Part shown: in pieces, positions 1 to 13,207 of the stretch
Layout: the number at the start of each line of letters is the position of its first letter
How positions within the stretch are numbered: the stretch's first letter is position 1
Assembly (NCBI GenBank): GCA_014444615.1
Contig: PVXE01000035.1
Span: forward strand, 1-45,794
Source of the DNA: Tagaea sp. CACIAM 22H2
Lineage (GTDB): Bacteria; Pseudomonadota; Alphaproteobacteria; CACIAM-22H2
Direction of reading: 5' to 3'
Length of the DNA stretch: 45,794 bases
Program-made: the position numbers and the translations under genes
Notes under the pieces: generated by a model
What the model saw: the letters and a program-made list of their open reading frames with translations, nothing else
The model's database searches: none
Told to the model about the DNA's origin: nothing

Positions 1-39
1 AATCGCCAAAGCAAGGCGATGGAGTAGATAGCGGCCCAC
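1..39 (-). CDS. ABC transporter permease, N-terminal fragment cut by window edge
   Basis: Thirteen codons are visible, starting with GTG at 39 and reading VGRYLLHRLALAI to the window edge. This is the usual opening of DppB/OppB-type inner-membrane permeases, a short basic stretch followed by the first hydrophobic helix. It starts 24 bases after the stop of the substrate-binding protein gene on the same strand, which is the normal gene order in peptide or opine ABC operons. A weak GGAA lies upstream of the GTG. The assignment rests on a short segment plus context, so the substrate cannot be told from it. Confidence 0.6.
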   Translation of the reverse strand, partial: MGRYLLHRLALAI

Positions 40-63
40 CAAGGCGTTCCGTCGTTCGCGGCG

Positions 64-1614
64 TTACTGCGCGTTCCAGCGCAACCCGCGCACGCGGATC
101 ATGCCGTCGGGGTTCGCGGTGAAGTCGCTCAAGCGGCTGGAATAGGCGAAGAACCACTTGCGATGATAGGTGAAGATGCGCGGCCGTTCGTCGAGCAGCA
201 CGGCGGTCGCTTGCGAATAAAGCTTCAGGCGCTCGGCCGGATCGGTCAATTCGCGCGCCTTGTCGAGCGCGCTGTCGATGACCGGCGACACGAATTTCGA
301 GTCGTTCTGCGCGCCGGTCGAATGGAAGAACGTGTGCACGTTCCCGTCCGGATCGACGCGGCCCGACCACGACAGCAGATAGGCTTCGAAATCGCCCTTC
401 TGGCTCATCGCGATCGAGGTCGCGAAATCGACGACCTGCAGCTTGATGTCGAAGCCGGCTTCGCGCGCCATTTGCTGGATGATCTGCGCGACCGCGTTGC
501 GCTCGGTGTCGTTGGGCACCATCAGCGTGAAGCTGGCATTGGGCACGCCCGCCTCGCGCAGCAATTCGCGCGCGCGCGCGACGTTGCGGGGCTTGGGCGC
601 CAATTCCTTCGCGTAGTAGGGCGTTCCTGGCGCGAAGGGCTGGTTGCCGACCACGAATTCGCCCGCATGCGCGGCGCGGTTCAGGATTTCGCGGTCGAGC
701 GACAATTCCAAGGCTTCGCGCACGCGCTTGTCCTTGCCCAGCACGTTGTCCGCCTTGGCGCCGTTATGCGTGTTTATGATGATCGAGTTCCAGCCGAGTT
801 CGACCGCGTCGGCGAGCTTCAAGCGGCGGTCGCGGCGCGCATTGGGAAGATCGGTCGGCAGGATGCGCTCGATCATATCGACCGAACCGGCCTGCACGTT
901 GGCCAGGCGCACCGTGGCGTCCGGAATCGGCAGATAGACGACGCGGTCGAAATGGTACTGGTCCTTTTCCCAGTGCCGGTCGAAGCGTTGCAGCACGATA
1001 CGGTCCTGCGCTACGCGCTCGGCGAAGCGATAGGGGCCGGCGCAAATCGGATTGCGCGCGAATTCCTGGCCGGCGGCTTCGGCCGGCTTGGCGTTGACGA
1101 TCATGCCGCCGCGATCGGCGAACTGGGCGAGCAGCGGAATGAAGGCCGAGCGCAGATCCAGACGCAGCGTCTGCGCGTCGACCACCACAGTCTCCGCGAT
1201 GGGGCCAAGTTCGGAGCGGCGCAGCGATTGCGGGTTCGACCGCGCGCGATCGAGCGAGGCCTTCACCGCCGCCGCGTCGACCGGGCTGCCGTCGTGGAAA
1301 AAGGCGTTGGGGCGGATGCGCAAGGTCAGCGCCTTGCCGTCGGCGGCCCATTCCCAGGATTGCGCCAAACGCGGCACGAATTCGAGCTTCTCGTTGTAAT
1401 CGACCAGCGTGTCGCACATCGACGAGAACACCATGCGGCCGACCAGCGTGCGGCCCAGCATCGGATCGAGCGCATCGGGATCGGCGGTCAGGCCGATGCG
1501 CAGCGTGTTCTGCGCGGGCTGCGCAAAGGCCCCCGATACGACGAAAGCTGGGGCGGCAAAGGCGAGGGCGATGAGGGATGCGGTCGCGAAGCGCCGCAAA
1601 GTCTCGAAGCGCAT
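64..1614 (-). CDS. ABC transporter substrate-binding protein, family 5 (peptide/nickel type)
   Basis: Predicted periplasmic solute-binding protein of 516 residues that delivers its ligand to a DppB/DppC-type permease. The N-terminus is a clear Sec signal peptide: MRFETLRRF, a hydrophobic core, then cleavage near AFAQPA. The SBP_bac_5 pattern follows, with LRIGLTADPDALDP after the signal and a later block LRIRPNAFFHDGSPVDA, which is a family signature. The start at 1614 is chosen because GGGAG lies 7 bases upstream and the signal peptide begins there; the open frame extends further upstream but that part is not protein-like. The permease begins 24 bases downstream, and an AtzH/HpxZ-like gene lies 41 bases upstream on the same strand, so these probably form one operon. 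The ligand is unknown; dipeptides, opines or an amide-type nitrogen compound are all possible. Confidence 0.9.
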   Translation of the reverse strand: MRFETLRRFATASLIALAFAAPAFVVSGAFAQPAQNTLRIGLTADPDALDPMLGRTLVGRMVFSSMCDTLVDYNEKLEFVPRLAQSWEWAADGKALTLRIRPNAFFHDGSPVDAAAVKASLDRARSNPQSLRRSELGPIAETVVVDAQTLRLDLRSAFIPLLAQFADRGGMIVNAKPAEAAGQEFARNPICAGPYRFAERVAQDRIVLQRFDRHWEKDQYHFDRVVYLPIPDATVRLANVQAGSVDMIERILPTDLPNARRDRRLKLADAVELGWNSIIINTHNGAKADNVLGKDKRVREALELSLDREILNRAAHAGEFVVGNQPFAPGTPYYAKELAPKPRNVARARELLREAGVPNASFTLMVPNDTERNAVAQIIQQMAREAGFDIKLQVVDFATSIAMSQKGDFEAYLLSWSGRVDPDGNVHTFFHSTGAQNDSKFVSPVIDSALDKARELTDPAERLKLYSQATAVLLDERPRIFTYHRKWFFAYSSRLSDFTANPDGMIRVRGLRWNAQ

Positions 1615-1655
1615 TTTTATCTCCCGGAGAGATGGAGCGATTAAGCCGACGCGGA

Positions 1656-2048
1656 TTATGTCGCGGGGGGCGTCTCGGGCATATAGGACACGTGCGCGGC
1701 CACGACCTTCCAACCTTGGGGGAGCCGGGCCCAGCTTTGCTGCTGGCGGCCCGTGCCGCCGCGCCGCGCCGCGAAGGCGATGCTCACGCAAGCGAAATCC
1801 TTGCCAAAGGTCGTGATGACGGTGCGCAGAACGCTTTCCTTGGCGTGACCGCCGGGCTTCACCGACTTTCGGAAAGCCTGGATTTCGGCGTGGCCGTAGA
1901 GGTTTTCGTGGGTGCCGAAGCGCACCACGCGCGGGTCGTTCCAGAAGCAATCGCCTAAGGTTTCGACGTCGCGATCGACCAGCGCCTTCTCGTAACGCGC
2001 CAAAGCGGCCTCGATTTCGGCCACCACGTTCGGGTCGTTAATTTGCAT
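1656..2048 (-). CDS. AtzH/HpxZ-like protein (DUF3225, NTF2-like fold)
   Basis: A 130-residue protein starting MQINDPNVVAEIEAALARY, with the characteristic DCFWNDPRVVRFG and NLYGHAEIQAFR segments of the DUF3225 family. Characterised relatives are AtzH, the small partner that lets the amidase AtzE hydrolyse 1-carboxybiuret, and HpxZ of oxalurate breakdown. Both belong to catabolism of nitrogen-rich amides. No amidase lies in the window, but this gene heads the minus-strand operon with the ABC transporter, so an AtzE/HpxY-type amidase could lie beyond the left edge. It has no signal peptide and should be cytoplasmic. The family call is firm; the substrate is inference. Confidence 0.8.
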   Translation of the reverse strand: MQINDPNVVAEIEAALARYEKALVDRDVETLGDCFWNDPRVVRFGTHENLYGHAEIQAFRKSVKPGGHAKESVLRTVITTFGKDFACVSIAFAARRGGTGRQQQSWARLPQGWKVVAAHVSYMPETPPAT

Positions 2049-2127
2049 GGACTCGCCTTGTCACAGGATTGCGCGATACTTTCCGCGTAAGACCAAACCG
2101 GTTCGTCTCGCAAGTCTTGGGCGTCAA

Positions 2128-2162
2128 ATTCTATTTTGTACCGTTTCGGTACTAAATAGAAT
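2128..2162. promoter_or_regulatory. 16-bp inverted repeat, candidate operator between AtzH-like gene and gltD
   Basis: Two 16-base arms (2128-2143 and 2147-2162) pair with one mismatch around a 3-base TTT spacer. The core reads GTACCG-TTT-CGGTAC and the outer parts ATTCTATTT and AAATAGAAT. It sits in the 269-base divergent region, about 80 bases from the leftward start and 156 from the rightward one. The symmetry suits a dimeric repressor such as a TetR- or GntR-type protein. There is no T-tract, so a terminator is unlikely. Confidence 0.5.
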
Positions 2163-2317
2163 CTAAATGCGGTTTCTAATTACCTTAAGCCGACTTTTCG
2201 GTCAGCATCGGAATCAATTAGGGAAATCCTGCTGACCTATACGGTCGATTTCACTTACTTGGTGTCGTATTTCCGCCTATACCTCGCTCCCCCTTCCAGC
2301 AAGTCCGGGCTCGAACC

Positions 2318-3796
2318 ATGGCGACCACCTCCAAGTTGCTCCGCTTCGTCGAGATCGAGCAGCAAACGCCCGAGAAACGCGCGGCGACCGAGCGCAAGCG
2401 CGATTTCGACGAGATCTACGAGGCGTTCTCGCCCGATGCGGCCGCCACCCAGGCCGGGCGCTGCTCGCAATGCGGCGTGCCGTTCTGCCAGGTGAACTGC
2501 CCGGTCTCGAACAACATCCCCGATTGGCTGAAGCTGACCGCCGAAGGGCGTTTGGAAGAAGCCTATGAGGTGAGCCAGGCGACCAACACCTTCCCGGAGA
2601 TTTGCGGCCGCATCTGCCCGCAAGATCGACTGTGCGAAGGCAATTGCGTGATCGAGAAGGGCTTCGATTCCGTCACGATCGGTTCGGTCGAAAAATACGT
2701 GACCGATACGGCGTGGGAAAAAGGCTGGGTCAAGCCGATCGTCCCGCCGGTCGAGCGCGCGCAATCGATCGCGATCATCGGGGCGGGCCCCGGCGGGCTT
2801 GCCGCCGCCGAGAATCTGCGCCGCAAGGGATATAAGGTGCATGTCTATGATCGTTACGACCGCGTCGGCGGTCTGATGATCTACGGCATTCCCAACTTCA
2901 AGCTGGAGAAGGACGTCGTCCTTCGCCGCGCCGAACAGTTCGAGAAGTCGGGCATCGTCTTCCATCTGAATTTCGAAGTCGGCCGCGACGCCACGCTTGC
3001 GGAACTGCGCGCCAAGCACGACGCGGTGCTGATCGCCACGGGCGTCTACAAGGCGCGCGTGTTGGAAGCGCCGGGGGCGGGGCTCGAGAACGTCGTCAAG
3101 GCGATGACGTATCTCACCGCCTCCAACCGCAAGGGCTTGGGCGACGACGTGCCGGAATTCGACAGCGGCGCGCTCGACGCCGCGGGCAAGCATGTCGTGG
3201 TCATCGGCGGCGGCGACACGGCGATGGATTGCGTGCGCACCGCCATTCGTCAGGGCGCGAAGTCGGTGAAGTGCCTTTATCGCCGCGACAAGAAGAACAT
3301 GCCGGGCTCGCAGCGCGAGGTCGCCAACGCCGAGGAAGAAGGCGTTGAATTCGTGTGGCTCGCGGCACCCGAAGCCTTCGTCGCGAAGGCGGCGAAAGCG
3401 AAAACGAAGAAGGCGGGTGCGGAACCGGTGGGCGCGGTGCGCGCCTATCGCATGCGCCTCGGCATCGCCGACGCGACCGGCCGCCAAGTGCCGGAGAAGA
3501 TCGAAGGCTCGTCATTCGAACTGCCCTGCGATCTCGCCATCGAAGCGCTCGGCTTCGATCCCGAGGACGTGCCCGCGATGTTCGGCGCCCCCGAACTCTC
3601 GGTCACGCGCTGGGGCACGTTGAAGGTGAACCACCGCACGATGATGACCTCGCTCGACGGCGTATTCGCCGCCGGCGACATCGTGCGCGGCGCCTCGCTC
3701 GTCGTGTGGGCCATCCGCGACGGGCGCGACGCCGCCGACCAGATCCACAAATTCCTGGCGGCGAAGGTGAAGCCCGCCGCCGCGGCCGCGGAATAA
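2318..3796 (+). CDS. gltD: Glutamate synthase (NADPH) small subunit
   Basis: Beta subunit of NADPH-dependent GOGAT, 492 residues, the usual length. It oxidises NADPH on FAD and passes electrons through 4Fe-4S clusters to the large subunit, which makes two glutamates from glutamine and 2-oxoglutarate. The N-terminal cluster cysteines are C49, C52, C57, C61 and C96, C100, C106, C110. The FAD dinucleotide fold (IAIIGAGPGGLAAAE) starts near residue 151, and the NADPH-binding fold (VVVIGGGDTAMD) near residue 293. A short insertion rich in Lys and Ala (KAAKAKTKKAGAEP) lies between 355 and 370. It is followed by a DUF2059 gene and then gltB, an order in which the small-subunit gene comes first. Confidence 0.97.
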   Translation: MATTSKLLRFVEIEQQTPEKRAATERKRDFDEIYEAFSPDAAATQAGRCSQCGVPFCQVNCPVSNNIPDWLKLTAEGRLEEAYEVSQATNTFPEICGRICPQDRLCEGNCVIEKGFDSVTIGSVEKYVTDTAWEKGWVKPIVPPVERAQSIAIIGAGPGGLAAAENLRRKGYKVHVYDRYDRVGGLMIYGIPNFKLEKDVVLRRAEQFEKSGIVFHLNFEVGRDATLAELRAKHDAVLIATGVYKARVLEAPGAGLENVVKAMTYLTASNRKGLGDDVPEFDSGALDAAGKHVVVIGGGDTAMDCVRTAIRQGAKSVKCLYRRDKKNMPGSQREVANAEEEGVEFVWLAAPEAFVAKAAKAKTKKAGAEPVGAVRAYRMRLGIADATGRQVPEKIEGSSFELPCDLAIEALGFDPEDVPAMFGAPELSVTRWGTLKVNHRTMMTSLDGVFAAGDIVRGASLVVWAIRDGRDAADQIHKFLAAKVKPAAAAAE

Positions 3797-3807
3797 GGGA
3801 GCGCGCC

Positions 3808-4308
3808 ATGCGACTGATCGCCATCGCGATCGCTTTAGGTGTCGCGCTTTTGTCGGTTGCCGCGCCCGTTTCGCGCGCCCAAAGCATCGATGCCGACGCC
3901 CGCGCCGCCGCGCGGGAGATGATGGCCGCGATGAATGTCGGCGAGCTGATCGACCAGATTTTGGTCGCAATAAAGCCGCAGATGGTGGACATGTTGACCC
4001 GCATGAATCCAGCGCAACGCGGCGCGGTCGAGCGCGCGTACGATGAGATCATACTGCCGTCGCTTCGCGACGAGCGGGCATTGATGATCGTGGCGTTCGA
4101 AGACCTTTACATCCGATATTACAGCGCCGCCGAAATGCGCGACTTGACGGCGTTCTACCAAACGCCGACCGGGCGGAAATCGCTGCGTGTGTTGCCCCAG
4201 CTTCAGGCGGATTCGATGGCCGCCGGCAGTGCTTGGGCCCAAAACGCCGTCCGCCGCACACTCGAACGCAACGCCGAAGAACTCCGCCGCCGCGGAATCA
4301 ATCTCTAG
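3808..4308 (+). CDS. DUF2059 domain protein, secreted
   Basis: A 166-residue protein with a signal peptide (MRLIAIAIALGVALLSVAAP, cleavage near SRAQS). The DUF2059 helical domain follows, recognisable by the stretch ALMIVAFEDLYIRYYSAAEM and then TAFYQTPTGRKSL. The family is widespread in Proteobacteria, is predicted to be periplasmic and has no established biochemical role. The start is chosen at 3808 because the signal peptide begins there, 11 bases after the gltD stop. It is sandwiched between gltD and gltB with 11-base gaps on both sides, so it is co-transcribed with glutamate synthase. A functional link to nitrogen assimilation is only inference. Confidence 0.88.
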   Translation: MRLIAIAIALGVALLSVAAPVSRAQSIDADARAAAREMMAAMNVGELIDQILVAIKPQMVDMLTRMNPAQRGAVERAYDEIILPSLRDERALMIVAFEDLYIRYYSAAEMRDLTAFYQTPTGRKSLRVLPQLQADSMAAGSAWAQNAVRRTLERNAEELRRRGINL

Positions 4309-4319
4309 GAACCAAGCCA

Positions 4320-8873
<4,554 letters not shown>

Positions 8874-8895
8874 ACCATGCGATAAAGCGGGCGAC

Positions 8896-9555
8896 ATGAC
8901 TTCACGTCGCCCGCCGTTCGCCCTGCGCCTCGTCCCCGTCATCCTCGTGATCGCGGGGATCGCGGCCGTTTTCTGGAATCGCGATTCGATCGACGCGCGC
9001 GGCATCGTCGCCGGGATCCAATCCTGGGGCGCGCTGGCGGGGCTTGCCTTCGTCGTTCTTCACGTCGGCGGCATAATGGTGTCGGTGCCGCGCTGGGTGC
9101 TGGCGCTGGCGTCGGGCGCCCTGTTCGGCGCCGTCGGCGGGTTGTTCTGGGCGCTGGCGGGAACGCTGGCGGGCGCGTCGATCGCCTTCCATCTCGCGCG
9201 GTTCGTCAATGCGGGTGCGATCGTGCCCCATGATTTGCCCAAGATCGGGCCCTGGATCGCGCGGGCCGAAGCGGGCGGCTGGCGCACGATCGCGTTGCTG
9301 CGCCTCACACCCATCCCCGGCGCGGCCGTCAATTACGGGCTGGGGCTGAGCGCGTTGTCGTGGGGTCAATTCGCGCTCGGCACGCTGATCGGCTCCTTGC
9401 CTTACGCGGCGATTTTCGTGCAAGCGGGGGCGGCCGGGCGCCTGGCGATGGAAGACGGTCTCGATGCCGCACGCGATCCGTTGTTGATCGCAGGCGCCGT
9501 CGGCCTCGTCGTTTTGGGTTTGAGCTTCGTCGTGCGACGGAAGGAAACGCGATGA
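8896..9555 (+). CDS. TVP38/TMEM64 (DedA-like, SNARE-associated) membrane protein
   Basis: A 219-residue integral membrane protein with a hydrophobic N-terminal helix (RLVPVILVIAGIAAVFW). The family core follows: ASGALFGAVGGLFWALAGT, SIAFHLARFV, and the conserved LRLTPIPGAAVNYGLGLS turn that forms a membrane re-entrant segment in the DedA superfamily. Such proteins are linked to lipid transport and membrane homeostasis in the inner membrane; the exact substrate here is unknown. The ATG at 8896 lies 22 bases after gltB, and the stop overlaps the next start by ATGA, so it shares a transcript with the ExoD-like gene and possibly with the glt operon. Confidence 0.85.
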   Translation: MTSRRPPFALRLVPVILVIAGIAAVFWNRDSIDARGIVAGIQSWGALAGLAFVVLHVGGIMVSVPRWVLALASGALFGAVGGLFWALAGTLAGASIAFHLARFVNAGAIVPHDLPKIGPWIARAEAGGWRTIALLRLTPIPGAAVNYGLGLSALSWGQFALGTLIGSLPYAAIFVQAGAAGRLAMEDGLDAARDPLLIAGAVGLVVLGLSFVVRRKETR

Positions 9556-10148
9556 GCGATCTGGGTCTGGCCGCCGCCTTCGCCCGTGCCGTCGACGGGC
9601 CGGACGATGCGAAGGCCACGCTGGGCGAGATGGTCGCCAAGCTCGAATCGCGCGGCTATGGCGTGTTGCTGTTCCTGTTCGCGGCCCCCAACCTGACGCC
9701 CGGCCCGTCGCTGCCGGGTTTCTCGACGATCTTTGCGCTTCCTTTGGTGGTGATCGCGGCCCAGATGGCGCTCGGCATCGACAGCCCGAAACTGCCGGGT
9801 TTCCTTTCGCGGCTGGGCGTGGCACGGCCGCGCGCGCGCGCCATCGTCGCGTATCTGACGCCCGCATTGAACCGCGTGGAAACGCTTTTGCGGCCGCGTC
9901 TGCCAGCACTCGTGGCGGCGCCGATGCGCCGATTCATCGGCGCGGTCGCGATCGTCGAAGCGATTCTGTTGCTGATCCCGCTGCCGTTTTTGCCGCTGAT
10001 CCCGTCTTTCGCGACGACGATCGTGGCGTTGGGTTTGATGGCGCGCGACGGCGTGGCGGTGGCGATCGGACTGGCTGCGTGCGCCGCCGCGGCGGTCGCC
10101 TTCGCGACGGCGCTGATTTGGGGGGCAAGCGCGCTCGGACTGGCGTAG
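9552..10148 (+). CDS. ExoD-family membrane protein
   Basis: A 198-residue protein with the ExoD pattern: GYGVLLFLFAAPNLTPGPSL early, then ALPLVVIAAQMALG, and C-terminal hydrophobic helices (FIGAVAIVEAILLLIPLPF and LGLMARDGVAVAIGL). ExoD was named from Sinorhizobium, where it affects exopolysaccharide production and symbiosis, but its molecular role is unresolved. The gene overlaps the TVP38-type gene through ATGA, so the two are translationally coupled. Both encode inner-membrane proteins and are probably co-regulated. Confidence 0.85.
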   Translation: MSDLGLAAAFARAVDGPDDAKATLGEMVAKLESRGYGVLLFLFAAPNLTPGPSLPGFSTIFALPLVVIAAQMALGIDSPKLPGFLSRLGVARPRARAIVAYLTPALNRVETLLRPRLPALVAAPMRRFIGAVAIVEAILLLIPLPFLPLIPSFATTIVALGLMARDGVAVAIGLAACAAAAVAFATALIWGASALGLA

Positions 10149-10167
10149 AATCGCCGCATCGATTCGC

Positions 10168-10836
10168 ATGCGTACTTTGCTTCATCAACCGCTCTCGCCG
10201 TTTTGCCGGAAAGTCCGCGTGGCGATGGCGGAAAAACGGCTCGACGTCGAACTCAAGGTCGAGAAGACCTGGGAACGGCGGCCCGATTTCCTTGCGCTGA
10301 ATCCGGCCGGCACCGTGCCGGTGCTGATCGAGGAAGCGGGTTACGCGATCTGCCACAGCCAGGCGATTTGCGAACATCTCGACGAAGTCTATCCGGAGCG
10401 CAAATTGCTGGGCGATTCGCCCGAGCAGCGCGCGGAGATCCGCCGCCTTGTCGCGTGGTTCGACGAGAAATTCGCGCGCGAAGTCGTCGATTGCCTCTAT
10501 CGCGAAAAATTGCTCAAGCGCTTTTTGGGCACGGGCGAGCCGTCGAGCCAGGCGATCCGCGCCGGCTACCAGAACATCCGCTATCACATGGAGTATCTGG
10601 GCTGGCTCGCCGAACGCCGGCGCTTCCTGGCGGGGGAAAGTTTCAGCCTCGCCGATATCGCCGCCGCGGCGCATCTCTCGACGCTCGACTATATGGGCGA
10701 CGTGCCGTGGGACGCCCATCCCCGCGCGAAGGAGTGGTATGCGCGGATCAAAAGCCGGCCGTCCTTCCGCCCGCTTTTGGCCGACCATATTCCCGGCTCG
10801 CCGCCGCCAACGCATTACGCTGACTTGGATTTTTGA
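10168..10836 (+). CDS. fzlA: GST-fold protein, probably FzlA (FtsZ-binding division factor)
   Basis: A 222-residue protein with an N-terminal thioredoxin-like GST domain (MRTLLHQPLSPFCRKVRVAM, then NPAGTVPVLIE and SQAICEHLDE) and an all-helical C-terminal domain. The wording LVAWFDEKFAREV and the tail DHIPGSPPPTHYADLDF match FzlA, an essential GST-like protein that binds and curves FtsZ filaments in Caulobacter, rather than detoxifying transferases. Another alphaproteobacterial hint is the nearby YeeZ-like SDR gene, which commonly lies in the fzlA neighbourhood. The 20-base gap from the ExoD-like gene is too short for a confident separate promoter. An ordinary glutathione transferase remains possible. 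Confidence 0.75.
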   Translation: MRTLLHQPLSPFCRKVRVAMAEKRLDVELKVEKTWERRPDFLALNPAGTVPVLIEEAGYAICHSQAICEHLDEVYPERKLLGDSPEQRAEIRRLVAWFDEKFAREVVDCLYREKLLKRFLGTGEPSSQAIRAGYQNIRYHMEYLGWLAERRRFLAGESFSLADIAAAAHLSTLDYMGDVPWDAHPRAKEWYARIKSRPSFRPLLADHIPGSPPPTHYADLDF

Positions 10837-10982
10837 AGTTGTCCGATTTCTGACGGCGTCCAAAAAAATATGCGGCGGCAATAAGTTACGATACAATCTA
10901 AATGTCCTTATCTACGGACCATTAACGTCTGCCTTGCTAATCTCGCGCGCTCGACGACGAACGGGCACGAATCCGAGACGGC

Positions 10983-12296
10983 ATGAATTCCCCACTACCC
11001 CCACAAGACGAACGCAAAGCGCCCGTGCGTATGGTGCAGCCCATCCTCGATCGGATGATCGCCGCGCACGAGGCGTGGCTGAAAGGCAAGGCGGGCGGCA
11101 AGCGCCTGATCCTGAAGGGCGTCGAAGCCAGCCGCCTGGACTTCAACGATCACGATCTGACCGACGCCGAATTCGTCGGCGGGTCGTTCGTCGAAAGCGA
11201 TTTCAGCCGCGCGAAATTGACGCGGGCCAGTTTCTTCGGCGCCGATATCCGCCGCACGACCTTCATCGACGCCGATTGCACGCGCAGCGATTTCCGCGCC
11301 GCGTCGCTGATCGGTGCCGATTTCGAAGGCGCCACGCTGCATAAGGCCGATTTGCGCGACGGCGTGATGATCACGGCGGGGCAGGACGGCGAACTCGACT
11401 ATTCGGGCTCGGCGCGCGCCAACACGAATGCCGAGGGCGCTTCGTTCATCGGCGCCAATCTTTCCGACGCGCGCATCGGCCGCGCCGCCGGCCACAAGAC
11501 CGATCTGACCAACTGCAATCTGTCGGGCGCCAGTCTGATCGGCGCCGATCTGTCGGGCGCCGATTTGACTGGGGCGGTGTTCAAGGGCACCGACCTGTCC
11601 GACTGCAATTTGTCCAATTGCGTCCTGGCGGGGGCAAGCTTCGCCGACGCCAAGATGCACCGCACGAATCTCGAAGGGGCGGACCTCGCCGCCGCGTTGT
11701 TCGAAGGCGCCTTCCAGCAGGACGTGAAACTCGCCCACGCCAAATATCCGGTCGATCCGTCGCGCATCGGCTTCAACGCGGTCGAAGCGGTCACGCAGCA
11801 CGCGCTGTGGGTCGATACGCAAGGCAAGGAAGGCACGCAGCTCTTCCTCGAAGGTTACGATCTGGGCCACGCGGAATTCGCGGGCTGCAATTTGTCGGCC
11901 GCGAAATTCGTGCGCTGCACGTTCACGGGTGCCGATTTCTCGGGCTGCGACCTCACTTTCGCGACGCTGCAAAGCTGCCTGCTGAAGAACGCCAAATTCG
12001 TGAACGCGCGAATGCGCGGCGCCACGCTGATCAAATCGAATCTGATGGGCGCCGACATGCGCAACGCCGATCTGTCGCCAGTGCCGCTCGATCCCAAGGG
12101 GCCGCGGCCTTTCTGGGCGGCACGCCTCAACGACGTTCAAGCGTCGGGCGCCAATTTCACCGGCGCCAAGCTGGTGGCGGCGAATCTGCGCCGCGCGATT
12201 TTGCGCGACGCGGATTTCACCAACGCGGATCTGCGCCACGCCAATACGCAGCGCGCCGACACCAAGGGCGCCAAGCTCGAAACGGCGAAGCGTTAG
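10983..12296 (+). CDS. Pentapeptide-repeat protein
   Basis: A 437-residue protein. A short helical N-terminus (residues 1-50, HEAWLKGKAGGKRL) precedes two long pentapeptide-repeat blocks with A(D/N)LxG spacing. Examples are SLIGADLSGADLTGAVF and LSDCNLSNCVLAGASF, and later ANFTGAKLVAANLRRAIL. Such repeats build a right-handed quadrilateral beta-helix. The two blocks are interrupted near residues 250-290 by a non-repeat segment (AKYPVDPSRIGFNAVEAV). No signal peptide or enzymatic domain is visible, and function cannot be assigned: relatives range from gyrase mimics to scaffolds. The 146-base upstream gap is AT-rich and probably holds its promoter. Its stop codon overlaps that of the convergent TPR gene. 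Confidence 0.88.
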   Translation: MNSPLPPQDERKAPVRMVQPILDRMIAAHEAWLKGKAGGKRLILKGVEASRLDFNDHDLTDAEFVGGSFVESDFSRAKLTRASFFGADIRRTTFIDADCTRSDFRAASLIGADFEGATLHKADLRDGVMITAGQDGELDYSGSARANTNAEGASFIGANLSDARIGRAAGHKTDLTNCNLSGASLIGADLSGADLTGAVFKGTDLSDCNLSNCVLAGASFADAKMHRTNLEGADLAAALFEGAFQQDVKLAHAKYPVDPSRIGFNAVEAVTQHALWVDTQGKEGTQLFLEGYDLGHAEFAGCNLSAAKFVRCTFTGADFSGCDLTFATLQSCLLKNAKFVNARMRGATLIKSNLMGADMRNADLSPVPLDPKGPRPFWAARLNDVQASGANFTGAKLVAANLRRAILRDADFTNADLRHANTQRADTKGAKLETAKR

Positions 12297-13159
12297 CGCC
12301 GGCGATTGACCGGCGGGCCGGAATCGAGCTCCATGCGCTCGATATTCTCGCGCGCCGCGTCGCCGACCGGGCCGTCGCCGTCCAGCAGCACGACCTCGCG
12401 GAAATCGCGCCGCGCGGCGTTCTTGTCGTTCTTCAGACGATTGACGATGCCGCGCTCCAGCCACGCCTCGGGCAGTTTGGGCGCCAGGCGCACCGCCTGG
12501 TTCGCGTCCTCGGCGGCGAGGTCGAGCGTGTTGAGCTTGCGGTAGAGCGAAGCACGCAGCGCGTAGATTTCGCCGCGATTGGGGTCGAGATCGCTCGCTC
12601 GGTTCAGCGCGTCGATCGCATCCCAATCCTGGCCCAGTGCTGCCAACGCTTCGGCGCGGTCGGTATGGTACACCGCCGCGTTCGGCGCGATTTCGACCGC
12701 CGCGTCGAATGCGGCCAGAGCGTTGGCGGGATCGCCCGCGATCATCCAGGCATGGCCGGCTTGCGACGTCATGTCGGCGCGGATCGCGGCGCGCCGGTCG
12801 CGCGTGGTTTCCGCCAATTCGGTGAACGCCGCCGCCGACATCCGATAACTGCCCTGTGCGAACAGCGCGATCGCCGCGCAATGCAAGGCGGGGTCGCCGC
12901 CGCCGCGCGCGCGCGCCCAATTCATCGCGTCTTCGTAGGCGCCTTCGGGATCGCGTTCGGCGCGCGCCAAGCAGCGATCGTATTCGCCTTGGATCTGGGC
13001 GGGCGTTTCCAGCCGCATGCGCGGGAGCGGGCGCGGGGGTACGGGGCGCGGCGGGGCGGGGGCCAGCTCGCGCGCGACCGGGGTGCGGTTTTGCGCGGCA
13101 AGCTCGGCCGGCGGCAGCGCCAAAGCGGCAAGGGCGAGGAGCGGCAGAATGCGTTTCAT
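12293..13159 (-). CDS. TPR-repeat secreted protein
   Basis: A 288-residue protein with a signal peptide (MKRILPLLALAALALPPAELAA) followed by a proline-rich linker (PAPPRPVPPRPLPRM). Helical TPR units follow, for example AAVYHTDRAEALAALGQDWDA and PNRGEIYALRASLYRKL. It should act as a periplasmic or envelope protein-binding scaffold, with no enzymatic motif. The start at 13159 is preferred over an upstream in-frame ATG at 13198 because the signal peptide begins there. It is convergent with the pentapeptide gene (stops overlap) and divergent from the SDR gene, with 48 bases between starts that must hold both promoters. Confidence 0.85.
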   Translation of the reverse strand: MKRILPLLALAALALPPAELAAQNRTPVARELAPAPPRPVPPRPLPRMRLETPAQIQGEYDRCLARAERDPEGAYEDAMNWARARGGGDPALHCAAIALFAQGSYRMSAAAFTELAETTRDRRAAIRADMTSQAGHAWMIAGDPANALAAFDAAVEIAPNAAVYHTDRAEALAALGQDWDAIDALNRASDLDPNRGEIYALRASLYRKLNTLDLAAEDANQAVRLAPKLPEAWLERGIVNRLKNDKNAARRDFREVVLLDGDGPVGDAARENIERMELDSGPPVNRRR

Positions 13160-13207
13160 GACGCCGAGGATGTAGCGCCAAGCGCCCTTCCGCGCCATAT
13201 AGAACGC

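Noticed and set aside
163..1644. 493-codon plus-strand frame opposite the substrate-binding protein gene
   Set aside because: The minus-strand product has a signal peptide and clear family motifs, while this frame gives a low-complexity Arg/His-rich product.
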